A DNA stretch of 64,000 nucleotides from Pomphorhynchus laevis (taxonomy: Eukaryota; Acanthocephala; Palaeacanthocephala; Echinorhynchida; Pomphorhynchidae). The position numbers and the translations under genes are program-made. Shown here piece by piece: positions 1 to 13,086 of this stretch. The notes under the pieces were generated by a model. The model searched no databases, was not told the origin of the DNA, and saw only the letters and a program-made list of their open reading frames with translations. The stretch lies in contig WNNJ02000497.1 of the NCBI GenBank assembly GCA_012934845.2, positions 62,001 through 126,000 of the forward strand, written 5' to 3'. Numbering within the stretch: position 1 is the first letter of the stretch; each line of letters starts with the position of its first letter.

Positions 1-3000
1 GGCATTTTATATCCACTTGTAACCAATGAATAATTTGATGTAATCACTGAACTTTCTCTGAATTTTCTTTCGATTTGCATCAAATTAGCAATAATAAATT
101 AATATTATTTGAGTAAAAAACAAGGCCTCTAGGTGCCAGTCGAGTAAGTGTTAAACTGACACCTATTGCCAATTAGCCTCTTCGTAGAGCGGCCCAGGCA
201 ACGGATGTTCGACATTCGTCGATCAACGGCGAAATAATTGGCCAGCTTGCATCAGCCGTAGAGATAGTCTTTGCATAAACTATCTCAGATCCCTCCGATG
301 ACTGTAATGGCGGATTAGACAATATACGAAAAGGGGAAAGAGAGTCACATAGCCCTGTTTCGTTGCAGTAGCGATGTTGGATCATCAAGGGATATTGGGA
401 AACATCAGCATTTGAGAAAAAGCTTAAAGTTTATATATACTGTTGGCACTTTGGATCCACTTGTAACTAATTAATAATTTGATGTAATCACTGAACTTTA
501 ACTGAATTTTCTTTCGATTTGCATCAAATTAGCTTTAATAAATTAATATAAGTTGGGTAAAAAACAAGGGCCGCTAGGTGCCAGTCGAATAAATACTAAA
601 CTGACACCTATTGCCAATTAGCCTCTTTGTGGAGCGGCCCAGGCAACAGATGTTCGACATTCGTCGATCAACAGCTAAATAATTGACCGGCTTGCATCAG
701 CCGTAGAGATAGTCTTTTCATAAACTATCTTAAATCCAATCTATGAATTTAACGGCGAATTAGACAATTGATGAAAAGGCGGAAGAGAGTCACATAGGCC
801 TGTTTCCTTGCAGTAGTGATGTTGTATCATCAAGGGATATTGGAAAACATCAGCATATGAGTAAAAGCTTAAAGTATATATATACTGTTGGCACTTTGTA
901 TTCACTTGTAACCAATGAATAATTTGATGTAATCACTGAACTTTCTCTGAATTTTCTTTCGATTTGTATAATCAAATTAGCTATAATAAATTAATATTAT
1001 TTGAGTAATAAACAAGGGCCGCTAGGTGCCAGTCGAATAAATACTAAACTGACACCTATTGCCAATTAGCCTCTTTGTGGAGCGGCCCAGGCAACGGATG
1101 TTTGACATCCGTAGATCAACAGCTAAATAATTGACCGGCTCGCATCAGTCGTAGAGATAGTCTTTTCATAAACTATCTCAGATCCCTCCGATGACTGTAA
1201 CGGCGGATTAGACAATATACGAAAAGGCGAAAGAGAGTCACATAGCCTTGTTTCCTTGCAGTAGCGATGTTGGATCATCAAGGGATATGGGAAAACATCA
1301 GCATATGAGTAAAAGCTTAAAGTTTATATATACTGTTGGCATTTTATATCCACTTGTAACCAATGAATAATTTGATGTAATCACTGAACTTTCTCTGAAT
1401 TTTCTTTCGATTTGCATCAAATTAGCAATAATAAATTAATATTATTTGAGTAAAAAACAAGGGCCGCTAGGTGCCAGTCGAGTAAGTATTAAACTGACAC
1501 CTATTGCCAATTAGCCTCTTCGTAGAGCGGCCCAGGCAACGGATGTTCGACATTCGTCGATCAACGGCGAAATAATTGGCCAGCTTGCATCAGCCGTAGA
1601 GATAGTCTTTGTATAAACTATCTCAGATCCCTCCGATGACTGTAATTGCGGATTAGACAATATACGAAAAGGCGAAAGAGAGTCACATAGCCCTGTTTCC
1701 TTGCAGTAGCGATGTTGGATCATCAAGGGATATTGGAAAACATCAGCATATGAGTAAAAGCTTAAAGTTTATATATACTGTTGGCACTTTGTATCCACTT
1801 GTAACCAATGAATAATTTGATGTAATCACTGAACTCTCTCTGAATTTTCTTTCGATTTGTATCAAATTAGCTTTAATAAATTAATATTAGTCTGGTAAAA
1901 AACAATTGCCGCTAGTTGCCAGTCGAATAAATACTAAACTGACACCTATTGCCAATTAGCCTCATTGTGAAGCGGCCCAGGCAACGGATGTTCGACATTC
2001 GACGATCAACAGCTAAATAATTGACCGGCTTGCATCAGCCGTAGAGATTCTTTTCAAAAACTATCTCAGATCCCTTCTTTGACTTTATCGGCGGATTAGA
2101 CAATAGACGAAAAGGCGGAAGAGAGTCACATAGGCCTGTTTCCTTGCAGTAGTGATGTTAGATCATCAAGGGATGTTGGAAGACATCAGCATATGAGTAA
2201 AAGCTTAAAGTTTATGTATGCTGTTAGAACTTTGTATCCACTTGTAACCAATGAATAATTTGATGTAATCACTGAACTTTCTCGGAATATTCTTTCGATT
2301 TGCATCAAATTAGCTATAATAAATTAATATTATTTGACTAAAATACAAGGGCGGCTAGGTGCCAGTTGAGTAAGTATTAAACTGACACCTATTGCCAATT
2401 AGCCTCTTCGTGGAGCGGTCCAGGCAACGGATATCCGACATTCGTCGATCAACGGCGAAATAATTGGCCGGCTTGCATCAGCCGTAGAGATAGTCTTTTC
2501 ATAAACTATCTTAGATCCCTCCGATGACTGTAACGGCGGATAAGACAATTTACGAAAAGGCGAAATAGAGTCACATAGCCCTGTTTCCTTGAAGTAGCGA
2601 TGTTGGATCATCAAGGGATATGGGAAACATCAGCATATAAGTAAAAGCTTAAAGTTTATATATACTGTTGGCACTTTGTAGCTGCTTGTAACCAATAAAT
2701 AGTGTGATGTAATCTCTGAACTTTCTCTGAATTTTCTTTCGATTCGCATCAAATTAGCTTTAATAAATTAATATTATTTGAGTAATAAACAAGGGCCGCT
2801 AGGTGCTAGTCAAATAACTACTAAACTGACACCTATTGCCAATTAGCCTCTTTGTGGAGCGGCCCAGGCAACGGATATTCGACATTCGTCGATCAACGGC
2901 GAAATAATTGGCCGTCTTGCATCAGCCGTAGAGATAGTCTTTTCATAAACTATCTCAGATCCCTGCAATGACTATAATGGCGGATTAGACAATATACGAA

Positions 3001-6000
3001 AAGGCGAAATAGAAACACATAGCCCTGTTTCCTTGAAGTAGCGATGTTGGATCATCAAGGGATATAGAAAAACATCAGCATATGAGTAAAAGCTTAAAGT
3101 TTACATATACTGTTGGCACTTTATATCCACTTGTAACCAATAAATAATTTGATGTAATCACTGAACTTTCTCTGAATTTTCTTTCGATTTGCATCAAATT
3201 AGCAATAATAAATTAATATTATTTGAGTAAAAAAACAAGGGCCGACAGGTGCTAGTCGAGTAAGTATTAAACTGACACCTATTGCCAATTAGCCTCTTCG
3301 TAGAGCAGCCCAGGCAACGGATGTTCGACATTCGTCGATCAACGGCGAAATAATTGGCCAGCTGGCCTCAGCCGTAGAGATAGTCTTTGCATAAACTATC
3401 TCAGATCCCTCCGATGACTGTAATGGTTGATAAGACAATATACGAAAAGGCGAAAGAGAGTCACATAGCCCTGTTAACTTGCAGTAGCGATGTTGGATCA
3501 TCAAAACATATTGGAAAACATCAGCATTTGTGAAAAAGCTTAAAGTTTATATATACTGTTGGCACTTTGTATCCACTTGTAACCAATGAATAATTTGTTG
3601 TAATCACTGAACTTTCCCTGAATTTTCTTTCGATTTGCTTCAAATTAGCTTTAGTAAATTAATATTAGTTGGGTAAAAAACAAGGGCCGCTATGTGCCAG
3701 TCGAATAAATACTAAACTGACACCTATTGCCAATTAGCCTCTTTGTGGAGCGGCCCAGGCAACGGATGTTCGACATTCGTCGATCAATAGCTAATTAATT
3801 GACCGGCTTGCATCAGCCGTAGAGATAGTCTTTTCATAAACTATCTCAGATCCCTCCGATGACTGTAACGGCGGATTAGACAATATACGAAAAGGCGAAA
3901 GAGAGTCACATAGGCCTGTTTCCTTGCAGTAGTGATGTTGGATCATCAAGGGATATTGGAAAACATCAGCATATGAGTAAAAGCTTAAAGTTTATATATA
4001 CTGTTGGCACTTTGTATTCACTTGTAACCAATGAATAATTTGATGTAATCACTGAACTTTCTCTGAATTTTCTTTCGATTTGTATAATCAAATTAGCTAT
4101 AATAAATTAATATTATTTGAGTAATAAACAAGGGCCGCTAGGTGCCAGTCGAATAAATACTAAACTGACACCTATTGCCAATTAGCCTCTTTGTGGAGCG
4201 GCCCAGGCAACGGATGTTTGACATCCGTAGATCAACAGCTAAATAATTGACCGGCTCGCATCAGTCGTAGAGATAGTCTTTTCATAAACTATCTCAGATC
4301 CCTCCGATGACTGTAACGGCGGATTAGACAATATACGAAAAGGCGAAAGAAGAGTCACATAGCCTTGTTTCCTTGCAGTAGCGATGTTGGATCATCAAGG
4401 GATATGGGAAAACATCAGCATATGAGTAAAAGCTTAAAGTTTATATATACTGTTGGCATTTTATATCCACTTGTAACCAATGAATAATTTGATGTAATCA
4501 CTGAACTTTCTCTGAATTTTCTTTCGATTTGCATCAAATTAGCAATAATAAATTAATATTATTTGAGTAAAAAACAAGGCCTCTAGGTGCCAGTCGAGTA
4601 AGTGTTAAACTTACACCTATTGCCAATTAGCCTCTTCGTAGAGCGGCCCAGGCAACGGATGTTCGACATTCGTCGATCGACGTAGAAATAATTGGCCAGC
4701 TTGCATCAGCCGTTGAGATAGTCTTTGCATAAACTATCTCACATCCCTCCGATGACTGTAATGGCGGATTAGACAATATACGAAAAGGGGAAAGAGAGTC
4801 ACATAGTTCTGTTTCCTTGCAGTAGCGATGTTGGATCATCAAGGGATATTGGGAAACATCAGCATTTGAGAAAAAGCTTAAAGTTTATATATACTGTTGG
4901 CACTTTGGATCCACTTGTAACCAATTAATAATTTGATGTAATCACTGAACTTTCTCTGAATTTTCTTTCGATTTGCATTAAATTATCTTTAATAAATTAA
5001 TATAAGTTGGGTAAAAAACAAGGGCCGCTAGGTGCCAGTCGAATAAATACTAAACTGACACCTATTGCCAATTAGCCTCTTTGTGGAGCGGCCCAGGCAA
5101 CAGATGTCCGACATTTTCGATCAACAGCTAAATAATTGACCGGCTTGCATCAGCCGTAGAGATAGTCTTTTCATAAACTATCTTAAACCCATCCTATGAC
5201 TTTAACGGCGGATTAGACAATTGATGAAAAGGCGGAAGAGAGTCACATGGGTCTGTTTCCTTGCAGTAATGATGTTGTATCATCAAGGGATATTGGAAAA
5301 CATTAGCATATGAGTAAAAGCTTAAAGTATATATATACTGTTGGCACATTGTATTCACTTGTAACCAATGAATAATTTGATGTAATCACTGAACTTTCTC
5401 TGAATTTTCTTTCGATTTATATAATCAAATTAGCTATAATAAATTAATATTATTTGAGTAATAAACAAGGGCCGCTAGGTGCCAGTCGAATAAATACTAA
5501 ACTGACACCTATTGCCAATTAGCCTCTTTGTGGAGCGGCCCAGGCACTGGATGTTTGACATCCGTAGATCAACAGCTAAATAATTGACCGGCTCGCATTA
5601 GTCGTAGAGATAGTCTTTTCATAAACTATCTCAGATCCCTCCGATGACTGTAACGGCGGATTAGACAATATACGAAAAGGCGAAAAAGAGTCACATAGCC
5701 TTGTTTTCTTGCAGTAGCGATGTTGGATCATCAAGGGATATGGGAAAACATCAGCATATGAGTAAAAGCTTAAAGTTTATATATACTGTTGGCATTTTAT
5801 ATCCACTTGTAACCAATGAATAATTTGTTGTAATCACTGAGCTTTCCCTGAATTTTCTTTCGATTTGCTTCAAATTAGCTTTAGTAAATTAATATTAGTT
5901 GGGTAAAAAACAAGGGCCGCTATGTGCCAGTCGAATAAATACTTAACTGACACCTATTGCCAATTAGCCTCTTCGTGGAGTGACCCAGGCAACGGATGTC

Positions 6001-9000
6001 CTAAATTCGTCGATCAACGGCGAAATAATTGGCCGGCTTGCATCAGCTGTAGAAATAGTCTTTTTATAAACTATCTCAGATCCTTCCGATGACTGTAACG
6101 GCGGATTAGACAATATACGAAAAGGCGAAAGAGAGTCACATAGCCCTGTTTTTTTGCATTAGCGATGATGGATCATCAAGGGATATAGGAAAACATCAGC
6201 ATATGAGTAAATGCTTAAAGTTTACATATACTGTTGGCACTTTATATCCACTTTTAACCAATGAATAATTTGATGTAATCACTGAACTTTCTCTGAATTT
6301 TCTTTCGATTTGTATCATCAAATTAGCTATAATAGATTAATATTATTTGAGTAATTAACAAGGGCCGCAAGGTGCCATTCGAATAAATACTAAACTGACA
6401 CCTATTGCCAACTAGCCTCTTTGTGAAGCGGCCTAGGCAACAGATGGTTGACATCCGTCGATCAACAGCTAAATAATTGACCGGCTCGCATCATTCGTAG
6501 AAATAGTCTTTTCATAAACTATCTCAGATCCCTCTGATGACTGTAACGGCGGATTAGACCATATACGAAAAGGCGAAAGAGAGTCACATAGCCTTGTTTC
6601 CTTGCAGTAGCGATGTTGGATCATCAAGGGATATGGGAAAACATCAGCATATGAGTAAAAGCTTAAAGTTTATATATACTGTTGGCATTTTATATCCACT
6701 TGTAAACAATGAATAATTTGATGTAATCACTGAACTTTCTCTGAATTTTCTTTCGATTTGTATCATCAAATTAGCAATAATAAATTAATATTATTTGAGT
6801 AAAAAAACAAGGCCTCTAGGTGCTAGTCGAGGAAGTGTTAAACTGACACCTATTGATAATTAGCCTCTTCGTAGAGCGGCCCAGGCAACGGATGTTCGAC
6901 ATTCGTCGATCAACGGCGAAATAATTGGCCAGCTTGCATCAGCCGTTGAGATAGTCTTTGCATAAACTATCTCAGATCCCTCCGATGACTGTAATGGCGG
7001 ATTAGACAATATACGAAAGGGCGAAAAAGAGTCACATAGCCCTGTTTCCTTCCAGTAGCGATGTTGGATCATCAAGGGATATTTGGAAACATCAGCATTT
7101 GAGAAAAAGCTTAAAGTTTATATATACTGTTGGCACTTTGTATCCACTTGTAACCAATGAATAATTTGACGTAATCACTTAACTTTCTCTGAATTTTCTT
7201 TCGATTTGCACCAAATTACCTTTAATAAATTAATATTAGTTGGGTAAAAAACAAGGGCCGCTACTTGCCAGTCGAATAAATACTAAACTGACACCTTTTG
7301 CCGATTAGCCTCTATTTAAAGCGGCCCAGGCAACGGATGTTCGACATTCGTCGATCAACAGCTAAATAATTAACCGGCTTGGATCAGCCGTAGAGATAGT
7401 CTTTTCATAAACTATCTCAGATCCCTCCTATGACTTTAACGGCGGATTAGACAATTGACGAAAAGGCGGAAGAGAGTCACATAGGCCTGTTTCCTTTCAG
7501 TAGTCATGTAGGATCATCATGGGATATTGGAAAACATCAGAATATGAGTAAAAGCTTAAAGTTTATATATACTGTTGGCACTTTGTATCCACTTATAACC
7601 AATGAATAATTTGATGTAATGACTGAACTTTCTCTGAATTTTCTTTCGATTTGCATTAAATTAGCTATAATAAATTAATATTATTTAGGTAAAATACCAG
7701 AACGGCTAGGTGCCAGTCGAGTGAGTATTAAACTGACACCTATTGCCAATTAGCCTATTCGTGAAGTGGCCCAGGTAACGGATGTCCGACATTCGTCGAT
7801 CAACGGCGAAATAATTGGCCGGCTTGCATCAGCCGTAGAGATAGTCTTTTCATAAACTATCTCAGATCTCTCCTATGACTGTAACGTCGGATTAGACAAT
7901 ATACGAAAAGGCGAAAGAGAGTCACATAGCCCTGTTTCCTTGCATTAGCGATGTTGGGATCATCAAGGTATATGGGAAAACATCAGCATATGTGTAAATG
8001 CTTAAAGTTTACATATACTGTTGGCACTTTATATCCACTTGCTACCAATGAATAATTTGATGTAATCACTGAACTTTCTCTGAATTTTCTTTCGATTTGC
8101 ATCAAATTAGCAATAATAAATTAATATTATTTGAGGAAAAAACAAGGGCCGCTAGGGGCCAGTCGAATAAATACTAAACTGACACCTATTGCCAATTAGC
8201 CTCTTTGTGGAGCGGCCCAGGCAACGGATGTTCGACATTCGTCGATCAATAGCTTATTTATTGATCGGCTTGCATCAGCCGTAGAGATAGTCTTTTCATA
8301 AACTATCTCAGTTCCCTCCAATGACTTTAACGGCGAATTAGACAATATACGAAAAGGCGAAAAAGAGTCACATAGGCCTGTTTCCTTGCAGTAGTGATGT
8401 TGTATCATCAAGGGATATTGGAAAACATCAGCATATGAGTAAAAGCTTAAAGTTTATATATACTGTGGGCATTTTGTATCAACTTGTAACCAATGAATAA
8501 TTTGATGTATTCACTGAACTTTCTCTGAATTTTCTTTCGACTTGTATCATCAAATTAGCTATAATAAATTAATATTATGTGAGTAATAAACAAGGGCCGC
8601 AAGGTGCCAGTCGAATAAATACTAAACTGACACCTATTGCCAATTAGCCTCTTCGTAGAGCGGCCCAGGCAACGGATGTTCGACATTCGTCGATCAACGG
8701 CGAAATAATTGGCCAACTGGCATCAGCCATAGAGATGGTCTTTGCATAAAACATCTCAGATCCCTCCAATGACTGTAATGGCAGATTAGACAATATACGA
8801 AAAGGCAAGAGAGTCACATAGTCCTGTTTCCTTGCAGTAGCGATGTTGGATCATCAAGAGATATTGGAAAACATCAGCATATTAGTAAAAGCTTAAAGTT
8901 TATATATATTGTTGGCACTTTGTATTCATTTGTAACTAATGAATAATTTGATGTAATCACTGAACTTTCTCTGAATTTTCTTTCGATTTGCATCAAATTA

Positions 9001-11240
9001 GCAATAATAAATTAATATTATTTGAGTAAAAAACAAGGGCCGCTAGGTGCCAGTCGAGTAAGTATTAAACTGACACCTATTGCCAATTAGCCTCTTCGTA
9101 GAGCGGCCCAGGCAACGGATGTTCTACATACTTCGATCAACGGCGAAATAATTGGCCAGCTTGCATCAGCCGTAGAGATAGTCTTTGTATAAACTATCTC
9201 AGATCCCTCCGATGACTGTAATTGCGGATTAGACAATATACGAAAAGGCGAAAGAGAGTCACATAGCCCTGTTTCCTTGCAGTAGCGATGTTGGATCATC
9301 AAGGGTTATTGGAAAACATCAGCATATGAGTAAAAGCTTAAAGTTTATATATGCTGTTAGCACTTTGTATCCACTTGTAACCAATGAATAATTTGATGTA
9401 ATCACTGAACTCTCTCTGAATTTTCTTTCGATTTGTATCAAATTAGCTTTAATAAATTAATATTAGTCTGGTAAAAAACAAGGGCCGCTAGGTGCCAGTC
9501 GAATAAATACTAAACTGACACCTATTGCCAATTAGCCTCATTGTGGAGCGGCCCAGGCAACGGATGTTCGACATTCGACGATCAACAGCTAAATAATTGA
9601 ACGGCTTGCATCAGCCGTAGAGAGTCTTTTCATAAACTATCTCAGATCCCTTCTTTGACTTTATCGGCGGATTAGACAATAGACGAAAAGGCGGAATAGA
9701 GTCACATAGGCCTGTTTCCTTGCAGTAGTGATGTTAGATCATCAAGGGATATTGGAAAACATCAGCATGTGAGTAAAAGCTTAAAGTTTATATATACTTT
9801 TGGCACTTTGTAGCCACTTGTAACCAATGAATAGTGTGATGTTATCACTGAACTTTCTCTGAATTTTCTTTCGATTTGCATCAAATTAGCTTTAATAAAT
9901 TAATATTATTTGAGTAATAAACAAGGGCCGCTATGTGCTAGTCGAATAAATACTAAACTGACACCTATTGCCAATTATCCTCTTTGTGGAGCGGCCCAGG
10001 CAACGGATGTCCGCCATTCGTCGATCTACCGCGAAATAATTAGCCGGCTTGCATCAGCCGTAGATATAGTCTTTTTATAAACTATCTTAGATCCCTCCTA
10101 TGACTTTTACGGCGGATTTGACAATATACGAAAAGGCGATAGAGAGTCACATCGGCCTGTTTTTTTTTTGCGGTAGCGATGTTGGATCATCAAAGGATAT
10201 TGGAAAACATCAGCATATGAGTAAAAGCTTAAAGTTTATATGTACTGTTGGCACTTTGTATCCACTTGTAACCAATGAATAATTTAATGTAATGACTGAA
10301 CTTTCTCTGAATTTTCTTTCGATTTGCATCAAATTAGCAATAATAAATTAATATTATTTGAGTAAAAAACAAGGGCCGCTAGGTGCCAGTTGAGTAAGTA
10401 TTAAACTGACACCTACTGCCAATTAGCCTCTTCGTGGAGCGGCCCAGGCAACGGATGGTTGACATCCGTCGATCAACAGCTAAATAATTGACCGGCTCGC
10501 ATCAGTCGTAGAGATAGTCTTTTCATAAACTATCTCAGATCCCTCCGATGACTGTAACGGCGGATTAGACAATATACGAAAAGGCGAAAGAAAGTCACAT
10601 AGCCCTGTTTCCTTGCAGTAGCGATGTTGGATCATCAAAGGATATTGGAAAACATCAGCATATAAGTAAAAGCTTAAAGTTTATATATACTGTTGGCACT
10701 TTGTATCCACTTGTAACCAATGAATAATTTGTTGTAATCACTGAGCTTTCCGTGAATTTTCTTTCGATTTGCATCAAATTAGCTTTAGTAAATTAATATT
10801 AGTTGGGTAAAAAACAAGGGCCGCTATGTGCCAGTCGAATAAATACTAAACTGACACCTATTGCCAATTAGCCTCTTTGTGGTGCGGCCCAGGCAACGGA
10901 TGTTCGACATTCGTCGATCAATAGGTAATTAATTGACCGGCTTGCATCAGCCGTGGAGATAGTCTTTTCATAAACTATCTCAGATCCCTCCAATGACTTT
11001 AACGGCGAATTAGACAATATACGAAAAGTCGAAAAAGAGTCACATAGGCCTGTTTCCTTGCAGTAGTGATGTTGTATCATCAAGGGATACTGGAAAACAT
11101 CAGCATATGAGTAAAAGCTTAAAGTATATATATACTGTTGGCACTTTGTATCCACTTATAACCAATGAATTATTTGATGTAATCACTGAACTTTGAATTT
11201 TCTTTCGATTTGCATCAAATTAGCTATAATTAATTAATAT
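1..11240. repeat. satellite array, about 25 units of ~446 bp
   Basis: The whole stretch is head-to-tail copies of one unit of about 446 bp. Unit boundaries can be followed by the recurring string ACTGTTGGCACTTTG at about 446, 893, 1337, 1786, 2228 and so on to about 11,145. The array begins before base 1 and fades near 11,240. Units differ by scattered substitutions and small indels. They fall into types that recur every third unit: for example, units starting at 1, 1337, 4455 and 5793 share GGCATTTTATATCCAC. Units near 1099, 4214 and 5549 share GTTTGACATCCGTAG. Each unit has an AT-rich half and a more GC-rich half holding several short inverted repeats. A minus-strand frame of 71 codons is open in about a third of the units only, so I do not call it a gene. 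Confidence 0.97.
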
Positions 11241-12426
11241 AATTTAAATAAAAAACATTTATTGAGTGTAAATCAATAAATAAAAAATTAATCTATTATT
11301 TAATACTAAATTATTGTAGTTTTTTATATAATAAAAACTACAATATAGAGGGTAATATATATACGTTGTAGTAATTCATCCTAAGAATCAAATTTTTAAA
11401 TTAAATCGGGTTATTAAGGTCATTACCTATCAAAACTATTTGTCGTCGATGCCTATTTGTTGTTAATGTTTTAGCAAAGGCGATGGTGATTCTAATTTTT
11501 AACTTATGTACGACAGTGATTTTTTAAATGTTTTGAAAATTGTATAGCTGTTAGCTAATGATAAAAGCAAACGAAAATTATAAACTCATAACATACATAC
11601 CAATCACTGGTGATGATAGATTATTTAATGTAACATTTCCATACAGTATTGAATTAATAATAACGAATATTGTTAATGAAAATCCAAGATATGAACATGT
11701 TTAGCCATTTTTTAAGTAAATTTTATTTTAGTCGAACAAATCAAAAATTGAATATTTTTGTCGCTAGTTTTTGGTTTTAGTAAAGTTTGATAGTCGGCTT
11801 TTATTTTTACTCATTTTTAGATTCTTCTGCTTAATAAAATTAGTATTTTGATTTAAATTGTTAATTAAATATTTCAACTGCTTCTTATGTCGTCAACATG
11901 AAGAAAATAAGCAAATTGATTAACTACCTTCACGGTTAACAAGCATATTTACACAAATATTTAAAGCAATTTTTTACAAAAACGCCTACGTTTTACAAAA
12001 CTTCTTAGATTTCAAGATTTATCTAATAAATCAAATTATTAAATTATTTAAATATTTGATCTTCGAATTAAAAATATTGAAAAGCATACTCCTACCAAAA
12101 TGTAACATGTGACTAAGAAAAATTTGTCGAATATAAAGCGTAACATTCTTATGAAATAAAATGTCCTTATAAGTAAATCATCATTTACATATTTTATTGT
12201 TAAATGTGTAATATTTTATGGCAATTCGATTTTATAGTTCAAAGTTTATTCAAATTATCTTTCCTGTTTTTTGATAGATCATTTAAGTTTTGAGTTTTAA
12301 AAAGCAATTTTCCATAACAGATTTTTAAAGCCATTTAAAATATTTTTATTTTTAAAAAATAATATTTTTCAAATATTATTGAAGTGTATATATATTATTT
12401 GAAGTGATATTATTTGCAACGAAAAA
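11241..12426. other. intergenic, no gene seen
   Basis: AT-rich sequence between the satellite and the CRAL-TRIO gene. I see no coding frame, RNA gene or clear mobile element. The last 100 bases should hold the promoter and leader of the downstream gene, but no diagnostic motif stands out. Confidence 0.6.
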
Positions 12427-13086
12427 ATGCAAGCTGAAATTGATAATGTATCAATAAAGACTGAAGATGTGATGAAACTAATTGGGCCAATTGAAGTTGA
12501 TGAAAATAGAATAGCTAGATTTCTACGATTAACTGATAATAATGTGGAAGAAACGGCTAAACTCTTAAAAGAAGATATTAAATGGCGAGAGGAAATTATA
12601 CAGACAGTTTTAAATCCAGATGATGTAGACCGTTTTCATAAAGAGGCTGAAATACTCAAGAACTGTGATATTAATGGAAATGGAATAATTCTAGTTCGAT
12701 CTCGTTTTCATAAAAGATTGAAGACAAAGGCTGAAAGAGAATTGTTCCTTAAATTCACTATGCAAATGATTGAAAAACTTGCGAAAGGCACAAAACAGTT
12801 TTCGGTTATTATTGATCTTCTAGATTTATCAATAAGCAACTTTGATTTAAAATCCCTTATTATGGAATTAACTGCATTTAATGCGCACTACGCGGATCTT
12901 TTATCAACCTGTTTAATCCTAAAACCGTTTTGGCTGTTTGACTATATATTCGGTATGGTTCGTCACCTATTAAGTTCAAATGTTGTAGAAAGAATACATT
13001 TGATACACAATGAAACAGAACTTGAAAATTTTATCGATAGAAAAATTTTACCTTCGGATGTTAGCTTTTCACAATGTAAAGAATAA
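12427..13086 (+). CDS. CRAL-TRIO (Sec14-like) domain protein, MOSPD2-like, single exon
   Basis: A 219-residue protein with a Sec14/CRAL-TRIO fold, a family that binds or transfers hydrophobic lipids. Residues 20-60 form the N-terminal helical part, with RFLRLTDNNVEETAKLL followed by KWREEI, the usual CRAL-TRIO-N signature. Residues about 75-215 form the lipid-binding lobe, with VIIDLLDLSISNFDLK, then a segment resembling the YPKYLSKIVIFDMPWLMNAA block of MOSPD2, and a closing KILPSDV that matches its YLPPHMGG position. From memory of the family, the closest animal match is the N-terminal half of MOSPD2. That protein continues into an MSP (VAP-like) domain and a membrane anchor, and neither is present here: the frame stops right after the CRAL-TRIO lobe. 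No intron is needed. The start is the first ATG of the frame, after an AT-rich leader. It could be a soluble paralogue, or the first exon of a longer gene spliced past the stop; the stop in frame favours the former. Confidence 0.85.
   Translation: MQAEIDNVSIKTEDVMKLIGPIEVDENRIARFLRLTDNNVEETAKLLKEDIKWREEIIQTVLNPDDVDRFHKEAEILKNCDINGNGIILVRSRFHKRLKTKAERELFLKFTMQMIEKLAKGTKQFSVIIDLLDLSISNFDLKSLIMELTAFNAHYADLLSTCLILKPFWLFDYIFGMVRHLLSSNVVERIHLIHNETELENFIDRKILPSDVSFSQCKE

Noticed and set aside
173-9302. Repeated 71-codon minus-strand frames in the satellite
   Set aside because: They occur in only about a third of units, at multiples of the unit length. The other units break the frame, and the sequence matches no protein family. 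The open frame follows from the repeat's composition.
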